From Flabesymbios commensalis (Eukaryota > Annelida > Polychaeta > Terebellida > Flabelligeridae), in the NCBI GenBank assembly GCA_964017125.1, contig OZ024903.1, positions 66,715,201-66,779,200 of the forward strand: 64,000 bases of DNA, in the 5' to 3' direction. Under the pieces are notes generated by a model. It was not told the DNA's origin, made no database searches, and worked only from the letters and a program-made list of their open reading frames with translations. Shown one piece after another: positions 13,901-28,900 of this stretch (its first letter is position 1; every line of letters begins with the position of its first letter). The position numbers were made by a program, and so were the translations under genes.

Positions 13901-16900
13901 GTGGCTGCCTTGTGTGAGTGATTTGTTCCAAATCGCTGATCACAGCAGCAACACAATATGGAATGTTTGTGTACCACACCAGTTGTTTTAGTCCCATCTA
14001 GTTGTCATGTGACGTTGTCCTATTGTATAGCTAGTTGCGAAGACATATTTACTAACACAAAACTTCCAATGACAATTTTTAAGAACGTCAGGTATTTTGT
14101 TCACAATCTGAAGGGATAGAACAATACAGCTTTACATACTCTAATACAAATTAAGTCGATTTAAATGTGTATTTTTGAATAACACACCATGCACTAGATA
14201 GAATATAGAGTCTAATCATTTAAATTGCCAATTCATCTACTAAATATTTTGTGGGCATACTGTATTTCATGCCATAACGAAATAAACTCAATTAAAATTA
14301 GATATAAAGTGTGTCATGACTAAATTGATAGGAGAATCCGTACTGTAAGATAGACACAGATAGACACATCTGCCAGCGGCCACCCCAGCAAGCACTATAC
14401 CTTGAACCAATGCTGATGCAATGTTGGGCCAGCGTCGTAGACGGTGGGCCAACATTGAATCAGCATTGGTTCAATGTCTCGTGTTTGCTGGGACAATACA
14501 TTCACCAAATCATTATTGATTGTTGGGCCATCGTATGTGACGCTAATCCAGCATTAAAACAAAATCATTTTGACACACAGTCTGCTGGCTGGTGGTTGGT
14601 GTGGTGGGTACCTGAATGATATCTGTTATCTTCCCTTGTGAGTCGGCGGTGTGCTCGTCTTGAAGCCGCCGTGGACGGGCTGGGCTGAGCTTGAACATTG
14701 CCTGCAACACACACAAACAAAAGAGGGTAAGAAACAGCTACGGTGTACATGTACATGTCTCATGGTCTATTGATGTCCCAGCAAACACGGGACGTTGACC
14801 CGATGTAGGTTCAATGTCGGGCCAGCGTCGTAGACGATGGACCAACATTGAACCTGCATTAAGGAAGGTATATATTATGAACATTTTTTTTGTAAATGAC
14901 AAACGTAAGGATTTGTTTGTCGAATATATTGGTCTGTCTGTCCCACAATAGTACCAATCGTAATTGATAACTAATGACATCAAAATGATCAAACATACGT
15001 TTTTTGGCTAGTCAGCTCAATATTTCACACGTGGAACAAATAAAAAGGGACATTTCCGAATTCTTGGATATTCCACACCCGCTAATTTGTGTATAAACAT
15101 ATTTATGATTATTGAGAACTATTAGCAGAATACTTATATCACCATATTATAATGCATGTAATGTACCGTATACATACATACAATTTATGAAACACATATA
15201 AAACAATGTCTATGAATGGCGGCTGACGCTTGAAAATATTTTTTTTGGGTATCTGACATTACCGTAACATAAACAAGAGCACACTCCACCACAGTCCGCC
15301 GCCTTTGCTGAACTAGTGATCAAATGTGATAAATCGTGCGGGCAACATGCACAACAAATTTCAGCAAGTTATCGTACCCACAATAAGCACAAGGAAATGT
15401 TAACGCCGACGCCGAACTTCAAATGCAAAAGGCCACCTTTAAAAAAATATATAAAAGGCGGGCTAATAAACTGTCATCAAAATAAAACGTACCTACTTTA
15501 TTGCTAACTAGCCTATTATTATATTAGCGGTGGTAAAGAGTGTAGTAAGTTGATATCTCAGTCAGGCGTACATGTACACGACACAATGATCTATGAATGA
15601 TCATTTAATAAGATAATAAGACACAATCAGCGTCAAAACAGGACAGAATACAGCTATGACATTCCCAGATAAGTGTAATTAGATTGTCTCACGTAGTATT
15701 TAGTTATGTACAGCATCATAATTACCCACGATTCCGGGACGCTTGTAATATTTGTAGCACCAAGATGAATGTAACAAAACTAATTGTTCTCTTGCTATTG
15801 TGTAACAGATAACGGGCACACATACAGGTGTGGCAACCCTTTAAGTGCTGAATCGATCATCGCTACCCTTCTTCCATATGAAGCTGAAATTGCTGACGCA
15901 ATTTTCAGCTTCAAATGAAAGAGGGACAACACTAAAAAACGTACTGTCTAAATTAATATCTGATGATGAGTTTGATGAATACTTTTATTTGTTCACACAC
16001 TATTAATTTGATAAATGTGAGGGAAACATATGTAAAGTGTCTAGTATTCTACGCCCTTGGCAGTACAATGGTATTCTCAGTATATGAACCCAGATACCTA
16101 GATAACAGATACAGTTAGTACTCCGTCCTGGTTTATATGTATGAATACGACAGGCCAGTCTACCACCAGAATGACATAATGAGCTAAGTGTACGTATATG
16201 ATTTGTTGTTATCAGCATTTAGAGTTGATTACAATCGGATGGATAGATTAATAACACATACTCGCACTTGCATATCACTGATACTAATCACTTTCATTTC
16301 ATATGTAGGCCTACATAGTTAACATTTTAACGTTTCACATTTGTTCGTGTCACTTCTGTTTTTCGTAATAATTATTGTAATGTGCGACGAGCATTTATTT
16401 TACTTACAGGTAGTTTGATGAGAGGAAAATTATCTAGACGATATTTTATAGTAACGTTGAATATCTTGTTTGGCGTACTTGGGCTTGGGGAAACGAAATG
16501 GATGGGGGTTTAGTCCAATTTGTGCACATATAGGCTATGGCTTGTGGGTGTAATGTAGTTTTTACCCATGCTAATCTAGCAAATGTAATGCTTATTTCTC
16601 TTTCAAATGTTCTTGCTTGCATGGTTAAACACAAGAGCAACAGATCGATATCAGTGGTCGTGATACTACAATAGTACTGTGTACATGTACATTTATGAAT
16701 GATCATCAGTTCGTACATGTCAAAAAATAGTATCACGATTTCTAAAATAATTCTACAGTATAACTTGACTCTTATATGTATGTGTACGAAAGCGGTATAT
16801 ATACACTGACTACAGTATTTTAGCAGCCGAAGAATTGGAAACAATACCGTCATGTACGACGGCTGACCAGTTGCTGACATCATCCTTGGAAATAAGGGAT

Positions 16901-19900
16901 CTTAAATGTTACTTGCTGTATATTCAGTATTATTTAGACAAATCTTTATTATTATTATTACTATCATCATCATACAATACCAGTATGTTCTTAGACCAAA
17001 CAATTTGTATAATAGAGAAAGGTTCCACATTAAGCGCAAAAACATCACAGCGCGCGGCGCATTGGAGCGCGAATTCGCGTTGGTATTATCAAACCCACTA
17101 TGTTAATATTGTTAAAATACATCAGCGTGAAGGCGAGCACAAAGGACAACGCGAAAATTTGCTGTTACAATTATTTCGCTGGTCGCGCCGCTTTTCGCGT
17201 GGGACCACAAACTGGTCTTGGCACAGAGAAAAATGCCTCAAATTTCGCGTTGGTTTTCGAGTTGGTACGTGGACATTCAGGTGAAGAGTCTGTCGTCGCG
17301 TGCATATTCGCTCTTGCGTTCGCGTTGTGTGTTTTGCGCGTTGGTGTGTTTTGCGCGCTGGTGTGTTTTACGCATTGGTGTGTTTTGCGCGTTGGTGTGT
17401 TTTGCACATTGTGTGTTTTGCTCGTTGGTGTGTTTTGCGCGTTGATGTGTTTTGCACGTTGATGTGTTAATGTATATTGCACGATTGATATTTGTATTTT
17501 CTTATCATTATGTCAGGGGGAATGAATAAAATATTACAAATACATAATAATGAAGCAGAGCACTTCTCTATTACAACACAGCATGGGTCTACTGCAGGCG
17601 TTAAGATGCCCCTGTTCCCAGCAAAAACAAGGCGTTGAACCAATGTTGGATTAATGTAGGCCCACCGTCTACGACGCTAGACCAACATTGAACCACCATT
17701 GGTTCAAAATGCTGCGTTTGGTGGGATACCAAGTGCTAGTTCTATACAATGTGTAGGAGTGAACCAGCAAACACGGGGCATTCACCCGATGCTGTTTCAA
17801 TGTTGTCCCACCGTCGAAGACGGTGGGTCAACATTGAAACAGCATTGGGTGAATGTCCCGTGTTTGCTGGTGTATATCTTACGGGTGTTATAGATATGAG
17901 ATGCGGCTGTGACGCGATCATAGCAGGTGTGACTGGGGCGGGGCGGCAATACACCTGACACGGTGGTCATCTTGCAGGCAAATAGACCAGGTCAAACTAC
18001 CACAGTTATCAAGGATCCATCAGTATAAATCCCTCAGAATGTTGTGGCATCGCTGGTGTCTGAATCCCTGAATGTCCAGTTGGCTGTTAGTGTGATAGCA
18101 CTGTGACAGATGAGGTATGATATCCAGGCAGATGGGCGGCTAGGGATCACACTGGGGGTCCAGCACTGTCTGTGTCAGCAGGACACATTCTCATTGATCC
18201 AGCTCTAATACACGTAAACTCTCCCTGATTTGATGGACGATTTCTCCATTAGTAAAGACGACTCAAGGTTACACTATCGTGATATTAACAGTCAACATAA
18301 CACAGGCATTTCACACAGAAACTCCATCTCCATAGTCTTGAGTTTAGATGTATATTGTTAATGGTATTAAGTAGAAGAAAGACACACCGCTGACTAGAAC
18401 ATAACTATCCACTGATGCTATAATATGATGTTACCGGCGTTGAGATGACCTAGCGGCTTAAATTCCAGAAATGTAGTAAGCAGCTCACATGGCAATTGAG
18501 AACATAATCCTTGAACACAAAGTTATATTTGTGACCGTGATTTCCTGTACTGCCCTGTTGAGTGTTAGGATTCTCTCACTGATACCAAGGGATGCACACA
18601 TTTTAACATGCCTGTATGAACCTCCACGATAACCGGATCTAGCTCTATATCTGCGTCACATTATATTTCAACCGCATGATCCACGTGCATAGCCAATCCC
18701 AGCAAACCCAAAACATTTGTACAATGCTTGGCCAAAGTCGAATACGTTGGGCCGACGTTGTGTAAATGTTATACAAATGTTTTGAGTTCGATAGGATGGT
18801 TATAAAATTTAGTCAGAAACACCCTTCCTGCGTTAAACTGCTATTCCATAGTTCTTTCTTTCAACGAGTGAATAATATTCTACAAGTAGCATCAAGGATG
18901 CTCATACTCCTTGGAGACAGCTAGCCAGAGTTGACACAATAGCATACAGCCACCACCCGTCCACCACACAAGGAATGCTGACAGCGGGAGTAACACGCCC
19001 AGTTGTGGAAGCCAAGAGACAGTGATGACAACAAAGGTGAAACAGCAGTATTGTAAAACTCGCTAGTGATGAGTGAGAGCAAGCATTCCTGGTGGATTGT
19101 CACAAATCTTCTGATCCTGACTGGTACTGGTATCATCCGCAGACTAACTAAATGAGAAGCCTGCTCACTGCCTAGTTACAAAGTCAGCCGTATTCTCGTT
19201 ATTACAAGTTACGATATATCGTAGGCTTCGGATTGGTCGAGATGGCCATCTCGACCAATCAGAAGCCTACGATATATCGTAACTTATACCAGAATACGGA
19301 CCCTGACGCACAGAGCCTGCGGTTAACATCGACTTGTCAGGCCAGAAGACACCAGGAATTGGCCCAATGCCGGCTCATGTGCCGGCAGTATCTCGTGGCA
19401 CTACCAGGAATCAGCATCCTGATAAATTAGATTGCTGTTGCGATTATATTCTAAAACCATACGTACACGCACCAGGGTATCTGGGTTATACTACATGTAG
19501 CAGCGACCACCACCCCGGCAACACCCTGCAATTAACATGATTAAAGGGTGGAGAGACAATTCTACCGATAGTAACAACAATTAGGAATCTCTATCTAGGT
19601 CACATTTTGATTCTGAGAATAGAGATGGGGGAGCAAAAAGACACCAAAAATATATTTTATCTCGGACTCGAGGGACAGCGGTATCTAAGATGTCCTGGCC
19701 TGCCTTGTAAGGCTGCTAATTTCCACAATCTTACCATCTCAACTTAAAACCCTTACATTTTACAACAGGATCACACATGCATCATTTTTAAAGCTATGTA
19801 CGCCCCGGTTATTAATATTACTATAGCGATAAATTTGCTTGGAAATGTCGCTGCAACTATGTGATATCACTATTGTCGTCACTAAATTTTTGTTCGAAGA

Positions 19901-22900
19901 CTTTGTCATCGATCATTGGAGAAAAGCTTACCACGCCCATCCCATGTGCTTTATTACTGAAACTCGCCTCCTGGTACTTGAGACATGGTATGGGTAGATA
20001 CAAGATCATTATAATTATACATTACTTCATACTATTACACCATAAAACACAACAAGAGAAACAATATGCTAATAGAGCGTGATGACTAATCCAGTCAGAA
20101 TGTACGGACATACGCCAGTGCCAGTCGTTTAGTTATGTTTTTTTGTGTGAAAATCTGGTTATCGTGATACTAATACCACAATCTCTATCAAACTCGTTGC
20201 TTTATTAATATAACACCAGCATGTATGTGTATGTAAACTGTGTAATACGATCAACTTGATATACTAACATTACTGGTCTATATATAACCTCAATGTCATT
20301 TTCGCAGAACTGGCGGTTGGAAGAACTATATTTTAATTTAAGTCTGAATTTATTGAACAGATTTTGCTTTAATATTCGTTTTAATCAATTTTTGAAAAAT
20401 AACAGATTTCCCTATGTTTGAACACCTTTAATCTGAATTTAAAAACTTTCGAAATTATATTAATAATTACTCAAAATGGTCGCCTCTAGAAAGAAAAGGA
20501 TAACAAAAAATACTAAAACTCCACAATACATCTATGATCTGTACTAAAAAAATTTTAATTCAATTTTACATGTAGCTGCTGAGCTCATGGTGGCGAGGTG
20601 CGACCTGACTTAATTTAATGATTACAATCACGACAGGGAAGTGGTTGAAATGAAGTACAATGTAGACTCGCCGTCAGCATTCACAATAAACTTACTGATC
20701 AGTGACACGGACTATTCAAAATGTTCGCTGGATCAAAATCAATTCCCACATTACCAACAAAACTGCCTTGATAAATAGTACAATAAAATTATTACCATCT
20801 AAGTTGATATAATCTAAATTTTCACCAACTTGTAGTTGTGCCTGGCTACCGCGATCCACATCTTCAAGTGGGTGAAAATTTCTCATATTTGTTTAATATA
20901 GCAGTGGTTTGGTCGGCTAATAAGACAAATTAAATGCGATTATAGTCGTGAATGGCGTTAAAAGGGTTATAAACTCCAAGCGACGAACTCACATAATTTG
21001 CTGCTATATCCTTGCTGCTATAGATTATACAAGTTAAACCTCTTAATAAATCACATTTTATAACTTCCCAATCCGTATAATAATACACGGTTACTAGAAA
21101 ATTAAGATAAATGCATGAACTATTTTTTCTGACAATTTTGTGATGTTTGTCACCCAGGGTAGAGAGTGCAGTGTCTAGCTGTAGTGGTGGATAACTTATC
21201 AGATCTATTATCTTAGGTGGTAACAACCAGTGATACCCTCGAAACTAAGCCCCTATTGAGAATGGCAGATTCAGCCTCCCACACAATGGTAGATAGCAAG
21301 CACTACTACTCATAATGTTTACATGTCATGCATTTATAAAGCTAAGAAATACCAGTGTAATCAATTGGTTGTATCTTCTCAAACCAATAACTTATAAGGT
21401 TCTCATGGCAATGTTAGATGGAAACCCCTCATTACCATAACAAGTCCTTAACACGATTAGAGGGATATAATATATATATATATATATATAGGCCTATCAG
21501 TATTTAGGAATCGGTGATTCACTACAGTTTTTATTAATATACTTGATATAAAATGTTGATTAACGATAAATATAAACTAAAAGCATAGATAAGCTTTCAA
21601 ATGTAATATCAAGGTGTCACGTGTGTGAGATTTGGATATTATGAATAAATAATGAGCAAACGCACGCAAAATTAAAATTGTGGCCTTGGGAAAGATTTTG
21701 TGCCCTTAGACAATACACGTCATATCACGCATATTCGATGATTACGCCTCCGTTCAGAGGTTAATTTTCACTGGCAGACAGGTGGTCAAGGATGGACAAA
21801 AAGACGGATGGATGAGAAGACGGATAGTCGGACAGACGCACAGACGGATTGGCAAACAGACTATAATCCTCCGGTCGCATTCTGACGGAGGCATAAAGAA
21901 GCCACATTTTCGTCACTCTAGGGATGCAATTTATCAAATCCAGAGAGTAGTAGGGTTTCCTGGAGGCCCTTCTGTGTCGTGTGTCCAGTGGGTTAGATTT
22001 AAATGTGTTTAATTAATGTGTGGAGCGCTACCGGATTTGATTTCTACAGTTTATTCAAAAGCACATTTATAAGGCTAATCGTGTTGCAACAGTTTAACCC
22101 TTTAAGCGCCAAGCACGACTAGTCGGTTTTAATCCGTTTTATTAAGCATGTATTCATGATAGACAATGTGACCGCCAGTATGGTCAGTCACAAATTTAAG
22201 AAGGACTGATAATTCATTGAAATAAGGTCAGATTTCTATGGAAATTTCACTGTTTTTTTCAGGATAACATTTTTCCTAGACTGAGATGTGGTAGATGTAC
22301 CAAATCCCAGACTGTAAAATAAGATATCCTGAAAAAAAAGCAGCCGATCGGAAAAAATGTATATGTGCTTCATGTTGTCAAAGTAAGAAACATGTTGTCA
22401 AAGTGACAAGTTCGTAGTCCCAGCAGCTGCTCTTTTCCGACAAGCTGCCATGATTCCGACAAGGTGACAACGATCCCTAGCTGATAAGGTGACACACGAC
22501 CCGGTGAGAAACATTCTGCCGTCAAAAAAACTCAAATATACCCTGATATGTGTCATCTGGTGGAAGCTCTACAGACTAATGCACAATGTCCATGTGTATT
22601 TACATGTCATTGTGTAAGACTTATATTATTGTGGATTCAGGCGTTACACTCATGGTGACGATAGGTAAATCATTTGTGATTGTTTTCAGTGATTTGCTGC
22701 TTCCGAGGTCAATGGGTCACTAAACATACTGTCTAGTAGCGTCAAAGTGCATTATAACCCGTGAAGGAATAATGTGATTTTAGTTGATAGCTGAGCAGTG
22801 ACTCATAGCTTACACATGCACGCACCATCAAACCCTTTGCCTCGTTAATACTTCATAACCATGACAACATTCAGATATACAAGACTCTACCCAGCAAACA

Positions 22901-25900
22901 CGAGACGCTGACCCAATGTTGTTTTGATGTTGGGCCGACGTCGAAGACGGCGGGCCAGCATCAAAACAACATTGGGTCAACATCTCGTGTTTTCTGGGTA
23001 GATAAGTCATAAATATCACCACCTTTCTTTCAAATGACGAAGCATTTATTTCCGAAAAAGGTTTGTATCAATGGACCTCAGTCTACACATAAACACGCAA
23101 ATATAAGTGTTCATAAAAATATAAGTCACGCACAATGTGTATACTAAATACCGTAATATACATCAATGTGCTGTGCAGCATAAGAAATACATGTACTATA
23201 CATTTCTGCATAATACATGTATTATTTATTTCTGGTAGTACCGTACGCAGTACTAAGAAGTTATTGTTTACTATTTTCTCCTTGACACAGAATCACAGAC
23301 TGATATCGTGTGTCTTGGTATCAAAAGGTTGTATGCGCCACAATGACCAGTATACAACCTGGTATACAGACACTCTGATACAGGTATACTATTGTAGTTG
23401 CAGGCAGATTGTGCCTAATGGAGTAACAAAACGTAAATAGGAATGAGAAGTTAAAGTTTATATCGAGGCAATAAACTAGTTGCATATGTAGAGATTATTA
23501 TATTACTGAAGTATAGGGTACATTGGTGTGATCCAAGAATCCCTATAGATCCCTTGTTGTGATGTATATGTGGTGTCCTGGTCTTATTTTAAACAGTGAT
23601 CAATACAGGCCATGAGCGCACTGTTTAATAGAATGTCCCATCCACCTGCCAAAATTTTTGAAAATATTTCCATATTTTTATCTCTGGGGGGACAATTGTT
23701 CCATAGAAAAACCCATCTGTATTGAACACCGGTGTCTGGGGTGGCGTGATTGCTACTACGAAAATACAACTCTGGCCGACAAAATGTCCAGAAGAATCAC
23801 AGCAAACACGTTGGATTAATATTGGACTACCGTCTTCGACGCTAGCCCAACATTTATCCACCAACATCGGTTCAACGTCTATTGTTTGCTGGGATACGGT
23901 CAGTACCCAGCAAACAGGATACATTGACCCGATGGTGAGGCAATGTTGGTCCAACCTTGCCCCAGCATCGGGTTAATGTCTCGTGTTTGCAGGGTATGCA
24001 CATCCCTGTCTTTTGTACACATCAGAAGTATGCTAAATGCCTATACAGTGATCTCACACTCACTCGCAGCGCCTGAGTCATTACTTTGCCAACAATATGT
24101 CTTAGGTAAATAACAAAGATGGCGAAAAACCTTGGCATATATGTTCACACTGTTATATTGGTATTAAATTGATTGCTGTCCAGCATGATGCCCAATACAC
24201 AATTGAAAATCAATACTTAAGACAAATAGCTGGTTCAGCAACGTCTAAAAAGCTAAAACCAAAAAACGCAATTTACCTCATTACAATCAAGCATATTATA
24301 CAGTTCTGTAATAATGACCTGTGTTTTGAACATATCACCATTAACATTAAAGACACTTAACGTCAAAATTGGTAGCGATTGGTTTCCCAAACATCAACTT
24401 TAGCAGGAAATGATTGGTGACAGAAGTCGTAAAAACTACAAACTTGGGTGGTTCAAAGGACAATCCAGTGGAGATAACGAGCTCGAGTACAGTACCGGTA
24501 CAAAACAAACAAAAAATTGAGTAGCTGAGAAAGGTACATCTAGAGGATCCTTAGCTGATTAGTACAGAGTTATCAATTCCCCTTGTCCTATTACGCCCGT
24601 ATATCACGGTGTAAAGCCGATTTTAAACCAAGTAATACGTCACTGAAATGCATAATATGGTTTGTGGTACATGCTCAATTTACTGTTAGTCAAATAGATA
24701 AATATAGATGTACATGTACACTGTATATCAGTTAATGGTATAATTAGCATAGCTGATACATCACTAAAATGTAGAAAATCAGACACATTTCAGGATGAAC
24801 AGGAGTAAAGAACGATGTATGGTTTGTTCAACCCTGGATAATAACGTCTAAGCAGCTGGACTAATTTTGAACAGTGTGTGTTGGGATAATCAGGATAATA
24901 CTGGTGCAGATTATTCAGGAAGTAACTACATGTATCTATGTCGACACAGCAGTGTATGATTTCATGGGAAGTTCACCACAAACTGGTTGTCAAGTACTAA
25001 TCATTAACTGTATACACCATCCAGTTTAATATCTGAGCTACTGTATACATTGTATATTGATTTGAGTGAACATCTGATAAAATAAATCTGAATAGGATAA
25101 TTACCCCCCCCCCCCCACCCACACACACACAAGCTAGAATGTATAACAGCAATTGATTACAATCTACATCAAGCATAAAGTAACATTTTGTTTCCAAACT
25201 GACTTGTAAAATTTAAAAATCAGCTGATTAATAGAAATGCATATTATCAAATTCAATTAGCTTTTTTACGTTTATAATGTCAGTTCATCATAGCAAAGAA
25301 TCTATAGATTCCTTGATCATAGCTACAAACATCGCCATTACCTGATTAACATTACTAAATATCGTGTATTCAATAGGTTCATTTTCTGGATAATTGTGAA
25401 AAGCAGAAATCCGTGTAAGTTTACCTGTCATCAGGTTATCCTTTTATACATGGATGATGCTGGTCATAGAAAAAAAACTATATATATATGTTTATTTTCC
25501 TTGATCACAGCGATACACCCTGATGAACCAGACGTCTTAATATTAGTAGCGCTTAGTGTTTCACATCGCGTTCTGCCATCTGAAGTAATATCTCGACAAA
25601 CAGAACCATAAGTATATAATAATGACATTTGAAATGGAAAATACTGTTTTCCAGAATAATAACCTTCATCACTTTTAGTTTTACAGAACTTCAACGTCTA
25701 TTCCCAGAACACTAACAACAAAATGTATCATTATGATGATTCACACCCAAGCAAGTTATTTAATAAAAAGTACACTTTTTCTGAATATTTCACAACAGCG
25801 TGTTAAAATCAATAACCTTATCATGTATATAAGTATCGCTTCGGTATTTCAAAAATCGTTCGATACATTGGCATTATAAAATGTAACACGATTTTCTACC

Positions 25901-28900
25901 CAACTTGTAAAAACAGCAACATTATAATGATGACCATGTAATATGCAACGTGTTATAGAACATGATTGTCTACTTGTTTTATGCAAAATGTCAGGATAAC
26001 GAAATTTTGGAATGATAACATTTTGCTCCTCAAGAAGAAGTATGCAATATTAAAATTTGCAAACCTCAAATCCTACAAGCGACGACAGAGAATTAATTAT
26101 TGTCTACTAGTAGTATGGAATAATAACAAACTCTTCACAATGATTTACTGGTAAAATGAATGTGGTGATAAATGTTTAAGTGAGTATCTGACATCGATGG
26201 AGGTTGTTATTGTCAGTATAGCCATACTCGTGTCCTTGTACGACTGTACTGCCGTGCAAAGCCAAAAAGCAGTATCTGCTTACTTGACAAGTAAGCAGAG
26301 ACTGCCTATTGGTTTTGCAGAGCAGTGTAGTATGATTGATTTATTAACACATTCATGTCGTTCTCTGTCGAGAGACCCGTGATTGTGTAATGGGTCCCAG
26401 CTAACATGGGGCGTTGGTACAGCGTTAGTTCAGCGTTATGTGAACCAAGTTAAAGAAGATACTTTCCCAGTATGGACTGCGTTGGGCCAGAATCCCTTTT
26501 AGCTCAGATTCTATGATACTATCGTAGATCAGATATCTCAGCAAACACGATACGTTGAACCGATGTCAGATTAATGTTGGCCCAGCGTCGTAGACGATGG
26601 GCTAACATTAATCTAACATTGGTTCAACGCATGGCGTGTGCTGGGATTCAATCTTGATATTCTTAATTAAAACAATATACCTGAACATGGGAAAATAAAT
26701 GTCAAAAGCAATGAATGGCGCGACAAAATATCCAATTTTCGGGCAGTTGACGTCAAACGTAAATAAAATACCTATCATCTGTGAACATAATGATATTCAA
26801 TTCGCTAATATTACCAGATCACACTATCAATATGCTAAATCCTAATTAACCTGTTTATTATTCGCCACATAGCCTTATATGCTGCAAACTATTTATGAAC
26901 ACAGTTCGTATACAGTTCGTATACAGTTCGTGTGTCGAGACACGAATGATATGTCTTATGTCACACGCCACCAGAGCCTGATTATTATAACAGGTGTGGA
27001 AAACATGTCTAAGGTTTTATCGGATATATTTTGTCATAGTGTTTCAAAACGCATAGTTTCAATAACAATCAAGTAAGCATCAAATTCAAATGAAAAGACA
27101 TGAATACAAGACGTTGAACCAATGTTGTGTTACTGTTGGGTCTGCCTCGTAAAAGGTGGCCCGGCATTCAAGCAGCATTGGTTCAACGTATGGTGTGTTT
27201 TGATAACCTGATAACGTTAAAGTAATATTGATTATTAACCGCAAATATATCGACCAATGTCATCCCACTGCACTGTATACATTTTAGATGTTATTAACCG
27301 TGCTGTGTGGCGTTGATCGCAATGTATATCGTTCTCAACCAGCATGTATCTATTATCAGCAAAGTACCCATCACAACAGTATATTTATCTGAGTGGAGAA
27401 CTTGAACAAAAATATTTTAGCATTTAAAGACGATTAAATTACATTCACCTAAATAACCTTCAAATTATAACATACCACAACAATTCGAAACAACAACAAC
27501 AACAACGTGTATTATGGTACATGTAGTTAAAAGTCTTTAAAATAGAACCATCGAACCTACATTATTTTTTAATACTATACCGTATTGATTCTATATATTA
27601 TACAGGGGAATAATTTGTCCCAGAAAAATTGTGTAGCAGTATCTGAGTATAGCAGCCACGAATATGCAAAACTACTATTCTCCGTGTCAAAAACTGCTAT
27701 ACCAACATATTATTGCGTAGCATATGCCAAAAATTGAGTAGCAAACTGCTCCACTACACCAGACAAATTATTCCATGCATACTATATAGGAAGCATAAGT
27801 TAAACATTGTATTGTGTAGGTTACGATATGGTTTAATCAGAAGAAAAACATAACGTTCGGTCTATTCTAGAAATAAAATTGTTTCACTTTCTTATCAACA
27901 TAATAATCTCTAATGTCAGTTTATTTTAAATCACTTCGTGTAGTTCTTCACGAGTATCATACACCTACAGATTCATATACTGCCATCGTGACAGATTTAT
28001 CTCAAATAGGGTGATAAGTACACAGTACCAGGCTGTGATAAAGACGAGAGGGGGACAGTTAGAGGGTGATATCGTGACATCATCCACTTCTTCTATCTGT
28101 ATTATGTGCATATTGCCCCTTACACGTCTGCTAACAATGCCATAATCTGGCGGCGGCTCAACCATTCAAGCCCTGAGATTTTAAATTTTTACACACTTGA
28201 AGTTGTGGGTCGCGATAGCGATGCACAACTTCAAGTGTGTGAAAATTACATACACGTGTACAATTTCAAACAATGCACAGCAATCTAACAAACTCAATGC
28301 TGATTTCTCATCAAATTCCTTTGTTTGGAACACGAATAAATACTGTAAACGGCTTTATACGTGACTAGAACTTAAAGAGTTAATCGAGTTAATAATCAAT
28401 ATTATTACTCCGTTATCTATTAACATGGTTAAGCGCACGGTAAACAGTCGCTACATCCAGACATCACTGCAACAAATACCGACCATCAGCTTCTTTGTGA
28501 TATTCACGGATTTTCAGCGGCAATATAATCAAGTCATGCTAAGTCTACTTAACATTCATGATTATTATATAACCGCTAAAAGCCTCAACTTATAGGTTAC
28601 ATGTACATGAGTCTCTAAATCACAGCAATAACTTGATATGATTGAAGATATTGAAATTGAAAGATATTGAAACTGAACCTATTTACCGCGATTAATTATG
28701 ATTGTTTGCCTCGTATCATTCCTTCTTTTTTTAATATAATTTAGACAAACATTTTATATTTGGAAAGACAGTTTTGTACATTAGTCACGCCGAGTAACGT
28801 TCCCAAACATTGGCAGCAGACCATGGCGTCAACACAGGGTTACAACATATAATATGTTTATATTATTATCACTCTTTTATATTATTATCACTTATAAAAT

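Noticed and set aside
16446-16883. Minus-strand frame of 145 codons
   Set aside because: Composition is typical of AT-rich intron, with no domain or motif, and an overlapping plus-strand frame is equally long.
17100-17482. Cys/Val/Phe-rich and Thr/His/Asn-rich open frames
   Set aside because: They are produced by the 17-bp minisatellite and its flank in several phases on both strands.
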